In this document: positions 53,774 through 64,000 of the stretch, piece by piece
How positions within the stretch are numbered: position 1 is the first letter of the stretch
Layout: every line of letters starts with the position of its first letter
DNA from: Selaginella moellendorffii
Lineage: Eukaryota; Streptophyta; Lycopodiopsida; Selaginellales; Selaginellaceae
Assembly (NCBI RefSeq): GCF_000143415.4
Contig: NW_003314425.1
Span: forward strand, 66,899 to 130,898
Reading direction: 5' to 3'
DNA: 64,000 nucleotides
The notes under the pieces: model-generated
Database searches by the model: none
What the model saw: the letters and a program-made list of their open reading frames with translations, nothing else
Told to the model about the DNA's origin: nothing
Made by a program: the position numbers and the translations under genes

Positions 53774-56735
53774 ATGAGCACTGGATACGAGCAAGCCCAG
53801 GTAGTCTGGAACAAAGACAACGCTATAGCTGGTAATCTATATACTAGTTCCCAAACTTATCGACTGGAAACGCTCGAGTTTAGCAAGCTCACAGAGATTG
53901 GCGCTGGCGGCTGTGGCAGCATCTTCAAAGGTACCATCACTCGCAGCTATGGCGTCCAGCACAAGCTCTACAGAGGCGTGTGGGACTCCAAACGCATCGA
54001 AGGCGTTTTCGACCCTTTCGACTCGTATAACTACTACAACTCCTCCAGCAGCGGATCAAATCCCAGCGAGGGAGACAACGAAACAGTGAGCGTGGCTGTC
54101 AAGACGATTCACAGCAGCGACGATGAGGTGATAGATCTCACCAGGGAAGCGAGCAGCCTGCGGATCCTGCAAGGAACCAGGAACGTTGCAAGCGTTTATG
54201 GTGTGACACACAACCGGGAAATGCAAAGCGTTTGCATTGTCATGGAGCTCGTCCAAGGTCCCGACTTGAATTCTTTCCTGAGATCCGGGAAGCCATCGTC
54301 GTGTTCTTGGTCTTGGTGGAAGACAAAGCTGGAGATCTTCATGGAGCTCGTGATTGGGCTCTCGATTTGTCACCAGCGGGGTATTTATCACGGGGATTTG
54401 AAAGGCAAGAACGTGCTGGTCGACGAGTTCATGGTTCCCAAGCTGATAGATTTTGGGTTTAGTTTCCGGAAGAAAGATGTCGACTACTTGAGGTCACTAG
54501 GAGGATCACCGTTTTGGATCTCCCCAGAGCTGGACGAGGCGGTAGACGAGATCCCTCCGGAAGTTCTTGCGAATCCATTCCCTTCGGATGTCTACTCGCT
54601 GGGGATGCTTCTGGTGGAAATGACTATAGATGGTGAGATACCCGAGTACATGGACTCGGTCTTGGTGATGAACAAGTATATGGGAGGGTCTCCTATAGAG
54701 CTCCAAGTTTCCAGAAGGCATGGAGGATCTAAAAGAGAGCGTTTTCGACGAGATCTTTGCCGTGGTCGATGGATGCTGCTCTGCGGAGCGTGACGACAGG
54801 ATTTCTCTAAAGGAATGCCTAGTACACATCCGAGCAGCTTATAGCAACCTTTGCAGCAGTGGCAAAGTCAGTTCTTCCAGCTGGGATGAGGAATTTACGA
54901 GTTCCAAGGATTATACAGACATGCTAGCTGTTCTTCAAGCGCGGTTTCCCGAAGTTCCAGACGCCATAGCTCGGCAACCAGCCAAGAACATGATGGTGGA
55001 CATTCACGGAACTTTGCTGGTGGATATCTTTTGCCAGCTGGATTTCAAGCTGGGTGTAGAGTTCATCATTGGCAAGGCAGCCTGGGACTTTGATCCGAAG
55101 AAGGCAGTGCCTCAACTATGCCACATCTGCGTCAAAGCAGGGAGCCATGGCGTGCTGAAATTTCTGGGCGAAAGGTGGCGAGCTATAGTTGCGCAGGAAG
55201 AATGGCTGATGCACGACGCATGCGAGGGTGATAGCTTGGAAGTCTTGCGGGTTCTTCTCGAGGATATCAACATGGACTTCGATACCTGGTCAAGGAGTGA
55301 ACAGCTTAAGCCGTTTCACAAGTTGGCATTCCGGGGAAAGATGGAGATGATGAAGCTTTTGCTAAACAAGGCAAGCACGATCAGTGACTACGTGAATGCT
55401 ACAGTAAACAGGAAATCATCTGTAGCAGGGAGACCACTCAACTATGCCCTCCAAGGACAGAAACTCGAAGCGGTGTTCTTCCTCGTCGAGCATGGGGGTG
55501 TTGTGACGACGCCACGCGACCTGGACACCACAGATTATCTCGAGGAGCTTTTCTACTGTGCTGTGCATGATGGGAGCTTGAGCGTTGCAACGAGCCTTCT
55601 CGAGATAAGCTACTTCCTCAAAACAGGTAATGGCGAAAGTATGAAACAGATCTCTCCCAAAGTCCTGGAACGATTTGAGAATCACGAATTTGGCTGCCTT
55701 CGTTACTTTGGGCACGAGTTCCGGGACTATGAATACGTGCTGGCACTTTTGAGAGGTCACTTGGTGGAGTCTGGGCTTCGTGGAATGGAGCCTCTGAGGT
55801 TTGCTTGCTCTAAGGAAGGGAATGCACACAGCCAGGAGGTATTTCGAATGATGGTTTCGTTTTGCACCGACGATCATAGTGTCTTCAAGAACAATTTGTG
55901 GGGGCTCTTAGCGGGTCATGGGAGTAAGGAAATGGCTGCGTATGCAATGGAGAAGATCAGCCAAAGTGGCCATGATCAGATTTTAGAGGCTGCTATAGAC
56001 CGAGGAAATTTGGAGGTCGTGGACTTTCTCAGAGCAGCAGAAAAGTCAAGAGATGGCGAGGAAAGTGACCAAGTAAAAGAAGGTGGTTGGAAAGAAGATG
56101 AAGAATTGGATGATAGCTCGGAAGAGCCAAAGATCATTGAGGAGCTTCCTGATCTCGATGACGATTCAGATGGTGAAGTCATACCTAAGAAAGACCGACA
56201 AGCTTGTCTTCTCTACGACGTTTGCGAGGCTGTAGTACAGGCTGATATTGGTTTACTCAAGAGAAAGCTCCCAAAGCTTTGCTTAGATGGGAAGAGTTTT
56301 GTGGAAGAATCATGGGAACCAGGCATAGGGATGATCCAAAAGGTTGAAGATATCACGAAGAAAGCAGGGATCTGGAAAACTTTGGCACCACAGCTCTTGG
56401 AAAGATTTGCTTCCACTGGGAGCTCGGAAATAGTATCACATTTGCTGGAGAAAGGTGTTCCGGTAGATGGCCCGAACTACACACAAGGATGGATCACACA
56501 AACACCGCTAATGAGAGCTGTTTCCGGGAGCCACTTTGAGACTGCTGAGATCATTTTGTTGGCCGGTGCTAATCCAAACACGAGAAGGAAAGCAGGATAC
56601 TCAAGCATGGATATTGCCTTGGGCATGAACAACAGAAAGATGGTGAGGTTGCTTATCAGGTTTGGGTTTGACACGGGGTCCAAGAACAGGGACAATGAAA
56701 CTTACATGGACTTGATAGCTCATCTTGAAGACTAG
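53774..56735 (+). pseudogene. Kinase-ankyrin pseudogene (copy 2), single-nucleotide frameshift
   Basis: This is about as long as and highly similar to the intact copy. One extra T in the run at 54708-54710 shifts the frame shortly after the kinase domain. The first frame therefore ends at 54,793 (339 aa, a complete kinase domain with HGDLKGKN and DFG) and the second frame runs 54,720-56,735. Copy 2 also has SKRIEGVF where copy 1 has FEG in the loop after RGVW. A truncated kinase could still be made, so it may not be fully dead. A sequencing error would also explain a single T. Confidence 0.85.
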
Positions 56736-56781
56736 CCGTGGAAGAACCTCTGAAACCAGTCAAACCAAGTCAAGAGGTCAA

Positions 56782-58260
56782 TCAGCCCATGCACAGGATG
56801 TTCGAGACGAGGATGTGCCCCGTTGCGTTGCTGGGATCCAACCCAAGCGCGAGCTTCGATCCATGGAAGCGGGAGCTATGGCTGCTGCAAGCTCCCGCAA
56901 AGCCGATCCAATCCGATGCCTCGGCAGTGAAAGGCATGGATTCCATGAGCTCGCACGCGTCTTGGAGATATCCAGCCCGTCCCAGGAGATCCACCATGCA
57001 GCTGTAGTGGAGCTTGGTTGGAGGCAATCCATAGTCACAGCTCATCGACGCCAAGTAGCTCCTTGCTCGAGAAACCTTCCCGCCGTGGCTGCACGAAACC
57101 AGTGCTGCCGTGAAGCAGAACTCGTCTGGATTGTCGGTGAGTTTGAGCTCGTCAAGCATCCCTCTGGTTTTGGTTTGCTTCTCGCTGTCTTGGGCAAACA
57201 TTGCGAGCATTGCATTCCATGCAAACAGGTCTCGCTGTGGTGTCTCTTGGAAGATCTTGTAAGCGGCATCAAGGTTTCCAGTTTGAGCATAACCAACCAT
57301 GATTGACGTCCTTCCTACTGGATATTGGAAAGGCAGTGAATCAAAAACCGCCCTCGCCTCTGCAAGATACCCTTCTTGGGCATATGCTGTGATCATGGAA
57401 GACCAAGAAAATGCATCTCTCTGCGGCATATTATCAAACACAAACTTAACCTCCTCCAGTTTCCGAAAAGTCATGCAAACGGCGAGATAAGTGTTCCAAG
57501 ACACTATGTCCGTCTGTGGCATGTCAGAAAAAAATCTGTTGCACTTACAAAAATGCCCTTCTTGGGCATATAGCAAAAGCATTATATTACACGAGGTAAT
57601 GTCCCACTCCACCATAGTCCTAACAAATCTCTTTGCGTTCTCAACATCATGATTTTGACAATACACAGCGAGAAGACAATTCCAAGCTATCACATCCCAC
57701 TGGGGCATGGCACTAAATATTCTTTCGGCTTCTTCCAGATACCCACTCCTGGCATTTGCTGCAAGCATAGAGGTCCAGGAGATCAAATTTCTCTGCGGCA
57801 TCTCATCAAACACTCGCTTTGCCGCGTCGTAACACCCGCTTTGCGAGTACGTGACAAGAATCGATGTCCAGGAAACCAAGTTCCGCTCGGGCATCTCATC
57901 GAAAAGCCTCTGAGAACCATCCAGATGCCCATTCGAGGCATACGCCGCCACGATAGCATTCCATGCCACGAGATTCCGCTGGGGCATCGCATCGAAGATG
58001 GATCTGGAGCTCTCGAGCCAACCATTCCTCGCATACGCCGTGATCATGAGAACCCACGAGAAGAGGTTCTTAGCAGGCATCGATTCGAAGACCACCTGCG
58101 CGTCAATCGGGCCACCGGAGCGCCCAAACATCTCGATCACCCGGTTGCGCGCGTAGAGATCGTCGGGCGCCACCACCGATTGGATGCGCGCGTGGATTCT
58201 CCTCGCCTCGGCCAGATCCGCGCACGATTCCACGAGCTCCAGCCATTTGCCGCGCTCCAT
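56782..58260 (-). CDS. Intronless PPR protein, intact copy
   Basis: Single exon, 492 aa. The start MERGKWLELVESCADLAEAR is followed by a RIHARI element. About twelve 31-residue repeats of the form AVFDxMPQRNLxSWTSMLxA then cover the protein, ending in HYSCMVDLLGRAGYLQDACE and an E-like tail. No DYW domain is visible. It is the functional partner of the broken copy at 50,798-52,170. It is divergent from the lyase gene; ccctaaaa words (58276, 58307) lie in the shared 213-bp promoter. Confidence 0.9.
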   Translation of the reverse strand: MERGKWLELVESCADLAEARRIHARIQSVVAPDDLYARNRVIEMFGRSGGPIDAQVVFESMPAKNLFSWVLMITAYARNGWLESSRSIFDAMPQRNLVAWNAIVAAYASNGHLDGSQRLFDEMPERNLVSWTSILVTYSQSGCYDAAKRVFDEMPQRNLISWTSMLAANARSGYLEEAERIFSAMPQWDVIAWNCLLAVYCQNHDVENAKRFVRTMVEWDITSCNIMLLLYAQEGHFCKCNRFFSDMPQTDIVSWNTYLAVCMTFRKLEEVKFVFDNMPQRDAFSWSSMITAYAQEGYLAEARAVFDSLPFQYPVGRTSIMVGYAQTGNLDAAYKIFQETPQRDLFAWNAMLAMFAQDSEKQTKTRGMLDELKLTDNPDEFCFTAALVSCSHGGKVSRARSYLASMSCDYGLPPTKLHYSCMVDLLGRAGYLQDACELMESMPFTAEASDWIGFAGACSSHSSRFHGSKLALGLDPSNATGHILVSNILCMG

Positions 58261-58473
58261 GCATTTTCCAAAAAACCCTAAAATCAGTTAGCGATCCATA
58301 AAAAGCCCTAAAATTCAAAAAAGTAGAATATCTGTGGCTTGCTATAAAATGAGAGCTCACGCACAATTAGTGGAGAACTTGGAGGGATTGTTTAGAAATA
58401 TTTAAGCGAGAGGCCATGGAGCCGCTAAAGCGATCCGTGGATCATGGAATGGTGTTGCTAGAGGCTTGGCAGC

Positions 58474-61400
58474 ATGAACAAATGGAACCTCGCCATTCTC
58501 TACTTTTTCATCGTCGCGATCGTCTCGTCCAATGGGTAAGAGTTAAGCTTTCTCGATAGAAAGCGTTAGTTCTTGGCTGTTTGATCCGTTCGCTATCCAA
58601 ACTTTCCAAGAGTTCCAGCAGCGGTTTTAATTCTTTGTTTCTTTCTTGGATCTTATTTTGTGAGCGAAAGAGCTTTCACGTGGAAAGTTTTGTGGGGTTT
58701 TTGTATTGGGAATTTTTAGATTAGAGGTAGGTTGTTATCGCGATGCGCCAAGAAACGGCAATGCGGGCACATCCATGGAAGGACGGGGTGAATGTGATCT
58801 TTGCTGCGCTATCGCGATCATCGGTAGGTTTCTTTGCGGCCAGCGAGCGATGGAGCTTATAGCGAGCGATCTTGGCTTCTCTTCCAAGACAAGCTTTGCG
58901 TTTCCAGCCTCTTATAAAAGCCCAAAGAGTGATTGAGGAAGAAGAAGAGAGAGCTTTCGCTTTGAGTAAAAGCGCGCCAAGCTTATTTCTTCCAGAGCTC
59001 GTTGGTGGTTTTGGTTTCCCGAGATGGATTTTCTCGCTATGCTTTTTAGATGCTCGTTTTGACCATCTTTCTTTCTTTCTTCCCAGAGGATTCGGTTCCA
59101 GGAAAATGTTCTCCAGTCGTGTACAAGGAGGAGGATCGCGAGGCTCCGATGTTCGTCTCGTCGACAAAGGCAAATACGTGAGAGCTCGAGAAAGTGTTTC
59201 GTGCCAAGGCTATCTTACTACGTATCGTCTTTTGTTGCAGATTGTCCTGGACAATGGAATTGTTCGCATCACACTGACGAGTCCCGGGGGGTTGATCACG
59301 TCTATTTCTTACGGAGGCATCGACAATCTGCTAGAAGTTGCCAATGCTGAAACAAATCGAGGGTGAGGTTGCCAACTTAAAAGCTAAAGATCTCTCCCAT
59401 TGATGCCAGTGTTTTTCTTTAGTTACTGGGATCTGAATTGGAACGTCCCCGGAGGAAAGGACACCTTTGATGTGTAAGAACATCGGCCACCTCGGTGGAA
59501 CTTTTGATATCTAACGCTTAAAACACAGGCACCACGCTACGAGCTTTCGTGTTATTTCTAGCGATGGCAACAAAATCGAGGTCTCTTTTCTTCGTCCATA
59601 TGTCTCCGACCGAAGTATGGTTCCTCTTCAAATCGACAAGAGGTATGAAATTTTATACATACTTCCATACTTCAAAAGGTGGACATGAACTCGTTTAATC
59701 TGTGCAGGTTCGTGCTTCTTCGGGGTAACACGGGATTTTATAGCTATGCCATTTTTGAGAGGCCCGAAGGCTGGCCCGATTTCAACATGAACCAATGCCG
59801 TATCACGTTTAAGCCACGGAGTGACAGGTTCACAAGAGCAACTTTTAAGAAGCCTCACAGTTTTTTTCCTTCCTCTCGCGGTTTTGCAGATTCGAATATA
59901 TGGCTGTTTCCGACACTGTGTTCCGACAAATGCCGACATCTAGTGACCGATCACCTGAACGTAGCAAAGCACTCGCCTATCCTGAAGCTGTGATCCTGGA
60001 AGACCCGCATAATTCGGCGCTCAAGGGAGAGGTTTGTAACTATGGTGCTCTGCTTTTCAGAAGCTAAGACTGATTTGCTTACCTTCGCAGGTGGATGACA
60101 AGTACCAGTACTCTGCTGAAAACAAGGACAATGTGGTGCATGGCTGGGTTTCTACGAATCCACTCGTTGGTTTTTGGATCATCACAGCCAGTGACGAGTT
60201 TCGAAATGGTGGCCCGCTGAAGCAAAACTTGCGCTCGCATGCAGGACCCACTGCTCTTTCTGTAAGTGAGCTCTTTCTCGATCCTACCAGAAAGTTTTTT
60301 CTTCTCACTGACGAGTGTTTGCCTGCTAGATGTTTCACAGCGCTCACTACGCAGGGGAAGCATTGTGTCCTTCTTTTCGAGATGGAGAGCCTTGGCTGAA
60401 AGTATTTGGACCAGTTTTCATCTACTTGAATTCAGCTCAAGCGAACTTGGACCCTCGTTATCTGTGGGACGATGCAAAGCAGCAGGTATCAAACGTAAGA
60501 ATTTTTTTCTAAATTTTTATTCATTTTCTTTTGTTTCAGATGCTTGTGGAGGCTCATTCCTGGCCATATAGCTGGCCTGCCTCACCAGATTACGTGAAGG
60601 ATGATGAGCGTGGCTCTGTTTCTGGACGACTGCTAGTTTATGACAAGTATTGCCTTTTATACATGGTGTGTCTTTCTTCACAGGCTCTCTTTACTTACAC
60701 TGCAGATACGCGGACCCTCAAGTTCCTGCGTCGCTTGCGTGGATTGGTCTCGCAAAACCGGGGAATGCTGGATCATGGCAAACCGAAAGCAAGGTATTTA
60801 GCAGTAGCTTTGCTCTCTAAGACTTTAATATTCGTTGGAATGCACAGGGGTATCAATTCTGGGCCGAAGCAGATGCCAGTGGCAGTTTTATGATCCATAA
60901 TGTTATTCCCGGGACATACAACCTCTTTGGCTACGTTCCTGGTGTTCTGGGAGATTACAAAATGGAAGCCGACGTTACAGTGCACGAAGGTAAAAAGATA
61001 TTGTGTTGTTTCTTGTAACAGGCAGGAATAATGAATCTCGCAGGTTCTTCCTTGGAGCTCGGAGAACTTGTCTTCAATCCTCCAAGGAACGGTCCTACAA
61101 TTTGGGAGATTGGAGTTCCTGATCGATCGGCTGTTGAGTTTTACATACCGGATCCTGATCCAGGCTTCGTCAACAGAGCTTTTGTGAACAGCACAGCTGA
61201 CAGGCATGCGTTTCTACGCAATTCTTTTATATAATTTGTTGTTTTGCTCTACACACAGGTTTAGACAGTATGGATTGTGGGAAAGATACTTCGAGCTTTA
61301 CCCGGAGACCGAGGTTGTATACACTGTTGGCGAGAGCAAATGGCAAACCGACTGGTTTTTCTTACAGGGATGCTGGTAAATTTTCATTTCTATGGACATG

Positions 61401-61861
61401 TTCTTTCGCACCAAAGGTTTTTCTTTTTGTGTTTCCATCCAGGAAGTCGAAAGATGGAAACTTGAAAGCATCAACTTGGAAGATCAAGTTCCAACTTGAC
61501 AAGGTCGCTCTAGTGGGAACCTACACGCTACAACTAGCAATAGCAGCCGCAACCAACGCTGCTCTTCAGGTTCTTCACGAGTATATTGACTTCCTTTTTA
61601 TGAAACACAGTGGAGGTGTCGCAGGTTCGGGTGAACGATCCAACGCTTTACACTCCACATTTTGACACACTCCAGTTTGGCAAGGACAATGCCATAGCTC
61701 GCCATGGGATCCACGGCTTGTACGCGATGTGGAGCATCGATGTCGAGTCGAAGCTCCTCAAGGAGGGAGAGAATATCATCTACCTCACACAGAGAAAATA
61801 CGCCAGCGTATTTAACGGGGTTATGTACGACTATTTGCGTCTTGAAGCCCCTCCGCTGTGA
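58474..61861 (+). CDS. Rhamnogalacturonan endolyase (polysaccharide lyase family 4)
   Basis: Sixteen exons: 58474-58535, 59087-59177, 59241-59362, 59423-59473, 59529-59642, 59708-59827, 59890-60031, 60091-60261, 60330-60485, 60540-60646, 60706-60793, 60848-60989, 61044-61203, 61259-61375, 61443-61569, 61625-61861; 668 aa. The signal peptide is WNLAILYFFIVAIVSS. VLDNGIVRITLTSPGGLITS and YWDLNWNVPGG mark the catalytic domain. FWAEADASGSFMIHNVIPGTY is the fibronectin-like domain, and FRQYGLWERYFELYPE with the C-terminal beta-sandwich (GENIIYLTQRKYASVFNGVM) completes PL4. These enzymes cut the rhamnogalacturonan I backbone of pectin by beta-elimination in the cell wall. The intron after 61203 has a GC donor in the best reading. 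The first intron is long (551 bp), and its acceptor could instead be at 59101. Confidence 0.92.
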
Positions 61862-62183
61862 AAGACATAACATGATAAATGGCTTACAAATTCACTCAAA
61901 ATAATTCAGTGGTATATAATATTTTCTCAAATAAGCAAATGGTTTACAAATTCACTCAAAATAATTCAGTGGTATATAATATTTTCTCAAATAAGCATAA
62001 AACAATTTCTGGCCAGCTGTTGTAACCATTAATTTGATATCTAATGTATTTGATGGAGCTCGGTTAACAATGCAAGAGTCCTTGGTTCATGGCTCACCAC
62101 CTTAAATGAGTGTGGCGAACGAAGCACAGAAGAGACAGTCATGGCCTAAGCTTTCAAATAGGAAAATTTAGGGCTGGAGAGGG
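61862..62183. other. Spacer with 60-bp tandem duplication
   Basis: Positions 61877-61936 and 61937-61996 are consecutive copies of one 60-bp AT-rich unit with a single mismatch. They fall just after the lyase stop, so the 3' UTR contains both. The rest is the short promoter of the next gene. Confidence 0.85.
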
Positions 62184-63265
62184 ATGGAGGACTTGGAGCT
62201 CTTGGAGCCGGTGTTTGGCGTCGCCAGTGGCAAGGTAGAGGGTCGGGAATCCTCCGCCTTCCTCCCTCTCGCCTTTCGGCTGCGCGCGCGGGACGCTCGC
62301 ACTCTCGACTTCGTCGTCTCGGATTTCCACGACAATACCTGGGAGGCCACTCGAAGCATCCAGCAGCTGGAAGACCTGGTAAGCATTTCTCACGGAACTT
62401 CTACAGTCTCCTGGTGTTGTAGCGAGACGAGGTTGGGATCGGTGGAGCGTGGAGTGAATTCGTGAGCTACATCGGTGCCGCGTTCTCGTCCGGAAATGTG
62501 ACTCTGGTTTTGGGAGGTCCCGCGTCCGCGCTTGCTGGTCGTGGTAACGTTCTTGGCCGAGAGTTTGTCCTCTCGTTACCTTTTTCTTCGTTTTCCAGGG
62601 GCGACTTCTGGGAGAATCGTGGCTTTGAAAGCTAAAGGAATGCCTCGTGTCTCAATTGGACTCGTGAGAGCCACCGATGCCAGCGATCGCATGGCGGATG
62701 TTGCCGTCGACGCTTGCAGCAGCTGGCGGAGCTTGCTCAAATCTCTAGCAAATGGTAAAGCTCTTTTTTTCTTTTTTGTCTTGCTTCGTGAATTGCGTGT
62801 CTATCATCGTCCAGTGGAAGCTTACTGTGTGTTTTGTTCTCTAAGAGAAGGCCGAGGCTGCAAGGTGCCGGATGGAACTAGAGGCTGAAAAGGTAGACAG
62901 TGTTATCATCTCGCCGGATGATCTCTCGCACGATCTTTCGCAGCTGAAAACGTCGATGCTGGAGGAGAAGCTTGATGAGATGAACCCCGGCGGAAAGAAG
63001 AAAAAGGCTAACTCCAAGGAACTCGCCATGGCCTCGCAGTCTAGCTCTGGAACAAATCAAGCTAGTAAGTGTGTGCTTTTTACTCCTTTAAAACTCTTTT
63101 CTTTGTTTCTTGTTTAGCTGGAGGCGAGGTAGAACGCACTAAAGCCAAGACAAAACGCAAGGTTGCACCCATATCTTCCAGGTACGCTCTCGCCCATTCT
63201 CAATCTATACTCACGTCTGTTCCAGATCAAAACGGAAAGGAGCAAAGCTAGAAGACGATGACTGA
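62184..63265 (+). CDS. Candidate XRCC4-superfamily protein, PAXX-like
   Basis: Six exons: 62184-62378, 62423-62537, 62599-62754, 62846-63064, 63118-63181, 63226-63265; 262 aa. The N-terminal 110 or so residues look like the XRCC4/XLF/PAXX head: a beta-rich start, LDFVVSDFHDNTWEAT, then a helix pair (IQQLEDLRDEVGIGGAWSEF) and VTLVLGGPASALAG, which resembles the SLTLSGGPSALAF segment of human PAXX. A helical region follows (KSLANEKAEAARCRMELEAE), then a Lys-rich tail with MNPGGKKKK and KTKRKVAPISSRSKRKG, comparable to the basic Ku-binding end of PAXX. That would place it in non-homologous end joining in the nucleus. The similarity is from memory and short, so the call is tentative. A spliced alternative ending at 63,351 is possible. 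Confidence 0.5.
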
Positions 63266-63730
63266 CCGTTATCCTCAACTTGTAAGTATGTTTCTCCACA
63301 TTTTCTATCGGAATATTTCTCTTCAGCGATTCTAGCAAGGGAAAGCGCTCGATCTAGAAGCCAGCAAAAAAGGTCAAAAAATTGAAGTTTCCACCCTCGA
63401 GTTGTAAGAAAGTCATCGGGCCTTTCAGAGAAGACAACTTGTTTGAGACTTTGGGTGGCCCGTCACGGGAGAAGTTCAAGCAGATGGAGAAGACCAGCCC
63501 GCTACGAAGAAGATTGAGCATGAATCTTCATGTAGCGGACGGGGTTAGAGCAGAGCATGCTACCAAGATTGGTCCTGATCAAACCTGGCAGACCTGGACT
63601 GTTTCCGGCAGGATCTGCAAGGAGGACTTGAATCTCAGTACTGATTGCTTCAAAGCTGTTTGCCTCTTGTCATCTCCAGATGACAACTTACGAACAAAGA
63701 GTGACAACCAAAACATGTGGTGGAAAGATT
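63266..63730. other. Region between convergent genes
   Basis: A plausible intron (gtaagtatg at about 63,282 to ttcag at 63,328) suggests a spliced 3' UTR or alternative last exon of the preceding gene. The open frame from 63,382 runs into the antisense of the receptor kinase end and shows no known domain. Confidence 0.4.
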
Positions 63731-64000
63731 TCAAAGGAGAAAGTTTGGAGGCTTTGAGACGCTCACTCGCCCCTCGAGCATCCGGATTACCATTTCCATA
63801 GACGGACGCTGCGCTGAATCCTCTTGGATGCACCACATTGCCGTGTAGATGACGAGCTCCACTTGCTCCCACAGGGCCACCATCCCGCTCTGGAGCTCTC
63901 CGTGAAGGCTTGAGTCGGCAATCTCCATGATCTGGCCCCGGCAGATGCGAGAGCTCGCCCAGTTCGGGAAGTACTGCGTGCTCGTCTCGGCCCTCGAGTT
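63731..64000 (-). CDS. Receptor-like kinase C-terminal end, S-domain/SD2 type (partial)
   Basis: The 5' part lies outside the window. The visible 89 residues begin TQYFPNWA, then give the last kinase subdomain: VIYTAMWCIQEDSAQRPSME followed by MVIRMLEGRVSV and a short end KPPNFLL. The AxWCIQEDxxxRPSMxxVxxMLEG pattern is typical of S-domain and related lectin receptor kinases. The stop codon lies at 63,731. No catalytic residues are visible. Confidence 0.8.
   Translation of the reverse strand, partial: NSRAETSTQYFPNWASSRICRGQIMEIADSSLHGELQSGMVALWEQVELVIYTAMWCIQEDSAQRPSMEMVIRMLEGRVSVSKPPNFLL

Noticed and set aside
63382-63801. Plus-strand frame at the window end
   Set aside because: Its last part is antisense to the receptor kinase exon. 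No recognised domain; likely chance or 3' UTR.
1-64000. CRISPR arrays, operons, riboswitches or bacterial terminators
   Set aside because: None seen. Introns and gene families show a plant nuclear genome, where these are not expected.

Overview
The window looks like nuclear DNA of a lycophyte, most likely a Selaginella species. This is inferred from plant-specific gene families (remorin, BAHD acyltransferase, CRINKLY4-type receptor kinase, PPR proteins, plastid ribosomal protein S1), very short introns (about 45-80 bp), tightly packed genes and many intronless PPR, F-box and lectin genes. Exon structures were rebuilt by eye from splice signals, reading phase and remembered family sequence. 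No database search was run.

Layout. 1-2.9 kb: a truncated TBC Rab-GAP and a PTAR1-type prenyltransferase-alpha protein, head to head. 3.3-4.9 kb: a BAHD feruloyl-transferase-like gene. 6.8-8.5 kb: an intronless PPR gene. 8.5-13.4 kb: a CRINKLY4-like receptor kinase enclosed by two intact and two decayed copies of a small secreted Asn-rich peptide gene, with tRNA-Leu-like relics in the same duplicated block. 14.2-16.2 kb: an uncharacterised small protein and an AT-rich B-lectin-like gene. 17.5-24 kb: SAC phosphoinositide phosphatase, EamA transporter, a 112-residue tail-anchored protein and an SDR39U1-type epimerase-family gene, then a decayed epimerase copy. 25.7-33.7 kb: remorin, plastid RPS1, the U3 snoRNP WD40 protein YAO/RRP9 and a Golgi Qb-SNARE. 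34-41.6 kb: a rearranged zone with an F-box gene, its decayed copies, captured DENND6 fragments, an intronless P-loop ATPase and an internally inverted SNARE pseudogene. 41.6-45 kb: DENND6 and an acidic/basic repeat protein.

The most striking structure is a tandem duplication of about 6.5 kb (45,623-52,170 and 52,171-58,179). Each unit carries a triphosphate tunnel metalloenzyme gene (TTM1/2 type), a divergent kinase-ankyrin gene and a PPR gene. Copy 1 keeps TTM and kinase but has lost PPR. Copy 2 keeps PPR but has lost TTM (truncation and internal deletion) and kinase (1-nt frameshift). The divergent promoter holds a closely spaced series of W-boxes, which suggests shared WRKY control. Downstream lie a rhamnogalacturonan lyase, a candidate plant PAXX-like protein and the 3' end of an S-domain-type receptor kinase.

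A recurring theme is head-to-head gene pairs separated by about 70-210 bp, several with telo-box motifs, so many promoters here are probably bidirectional.
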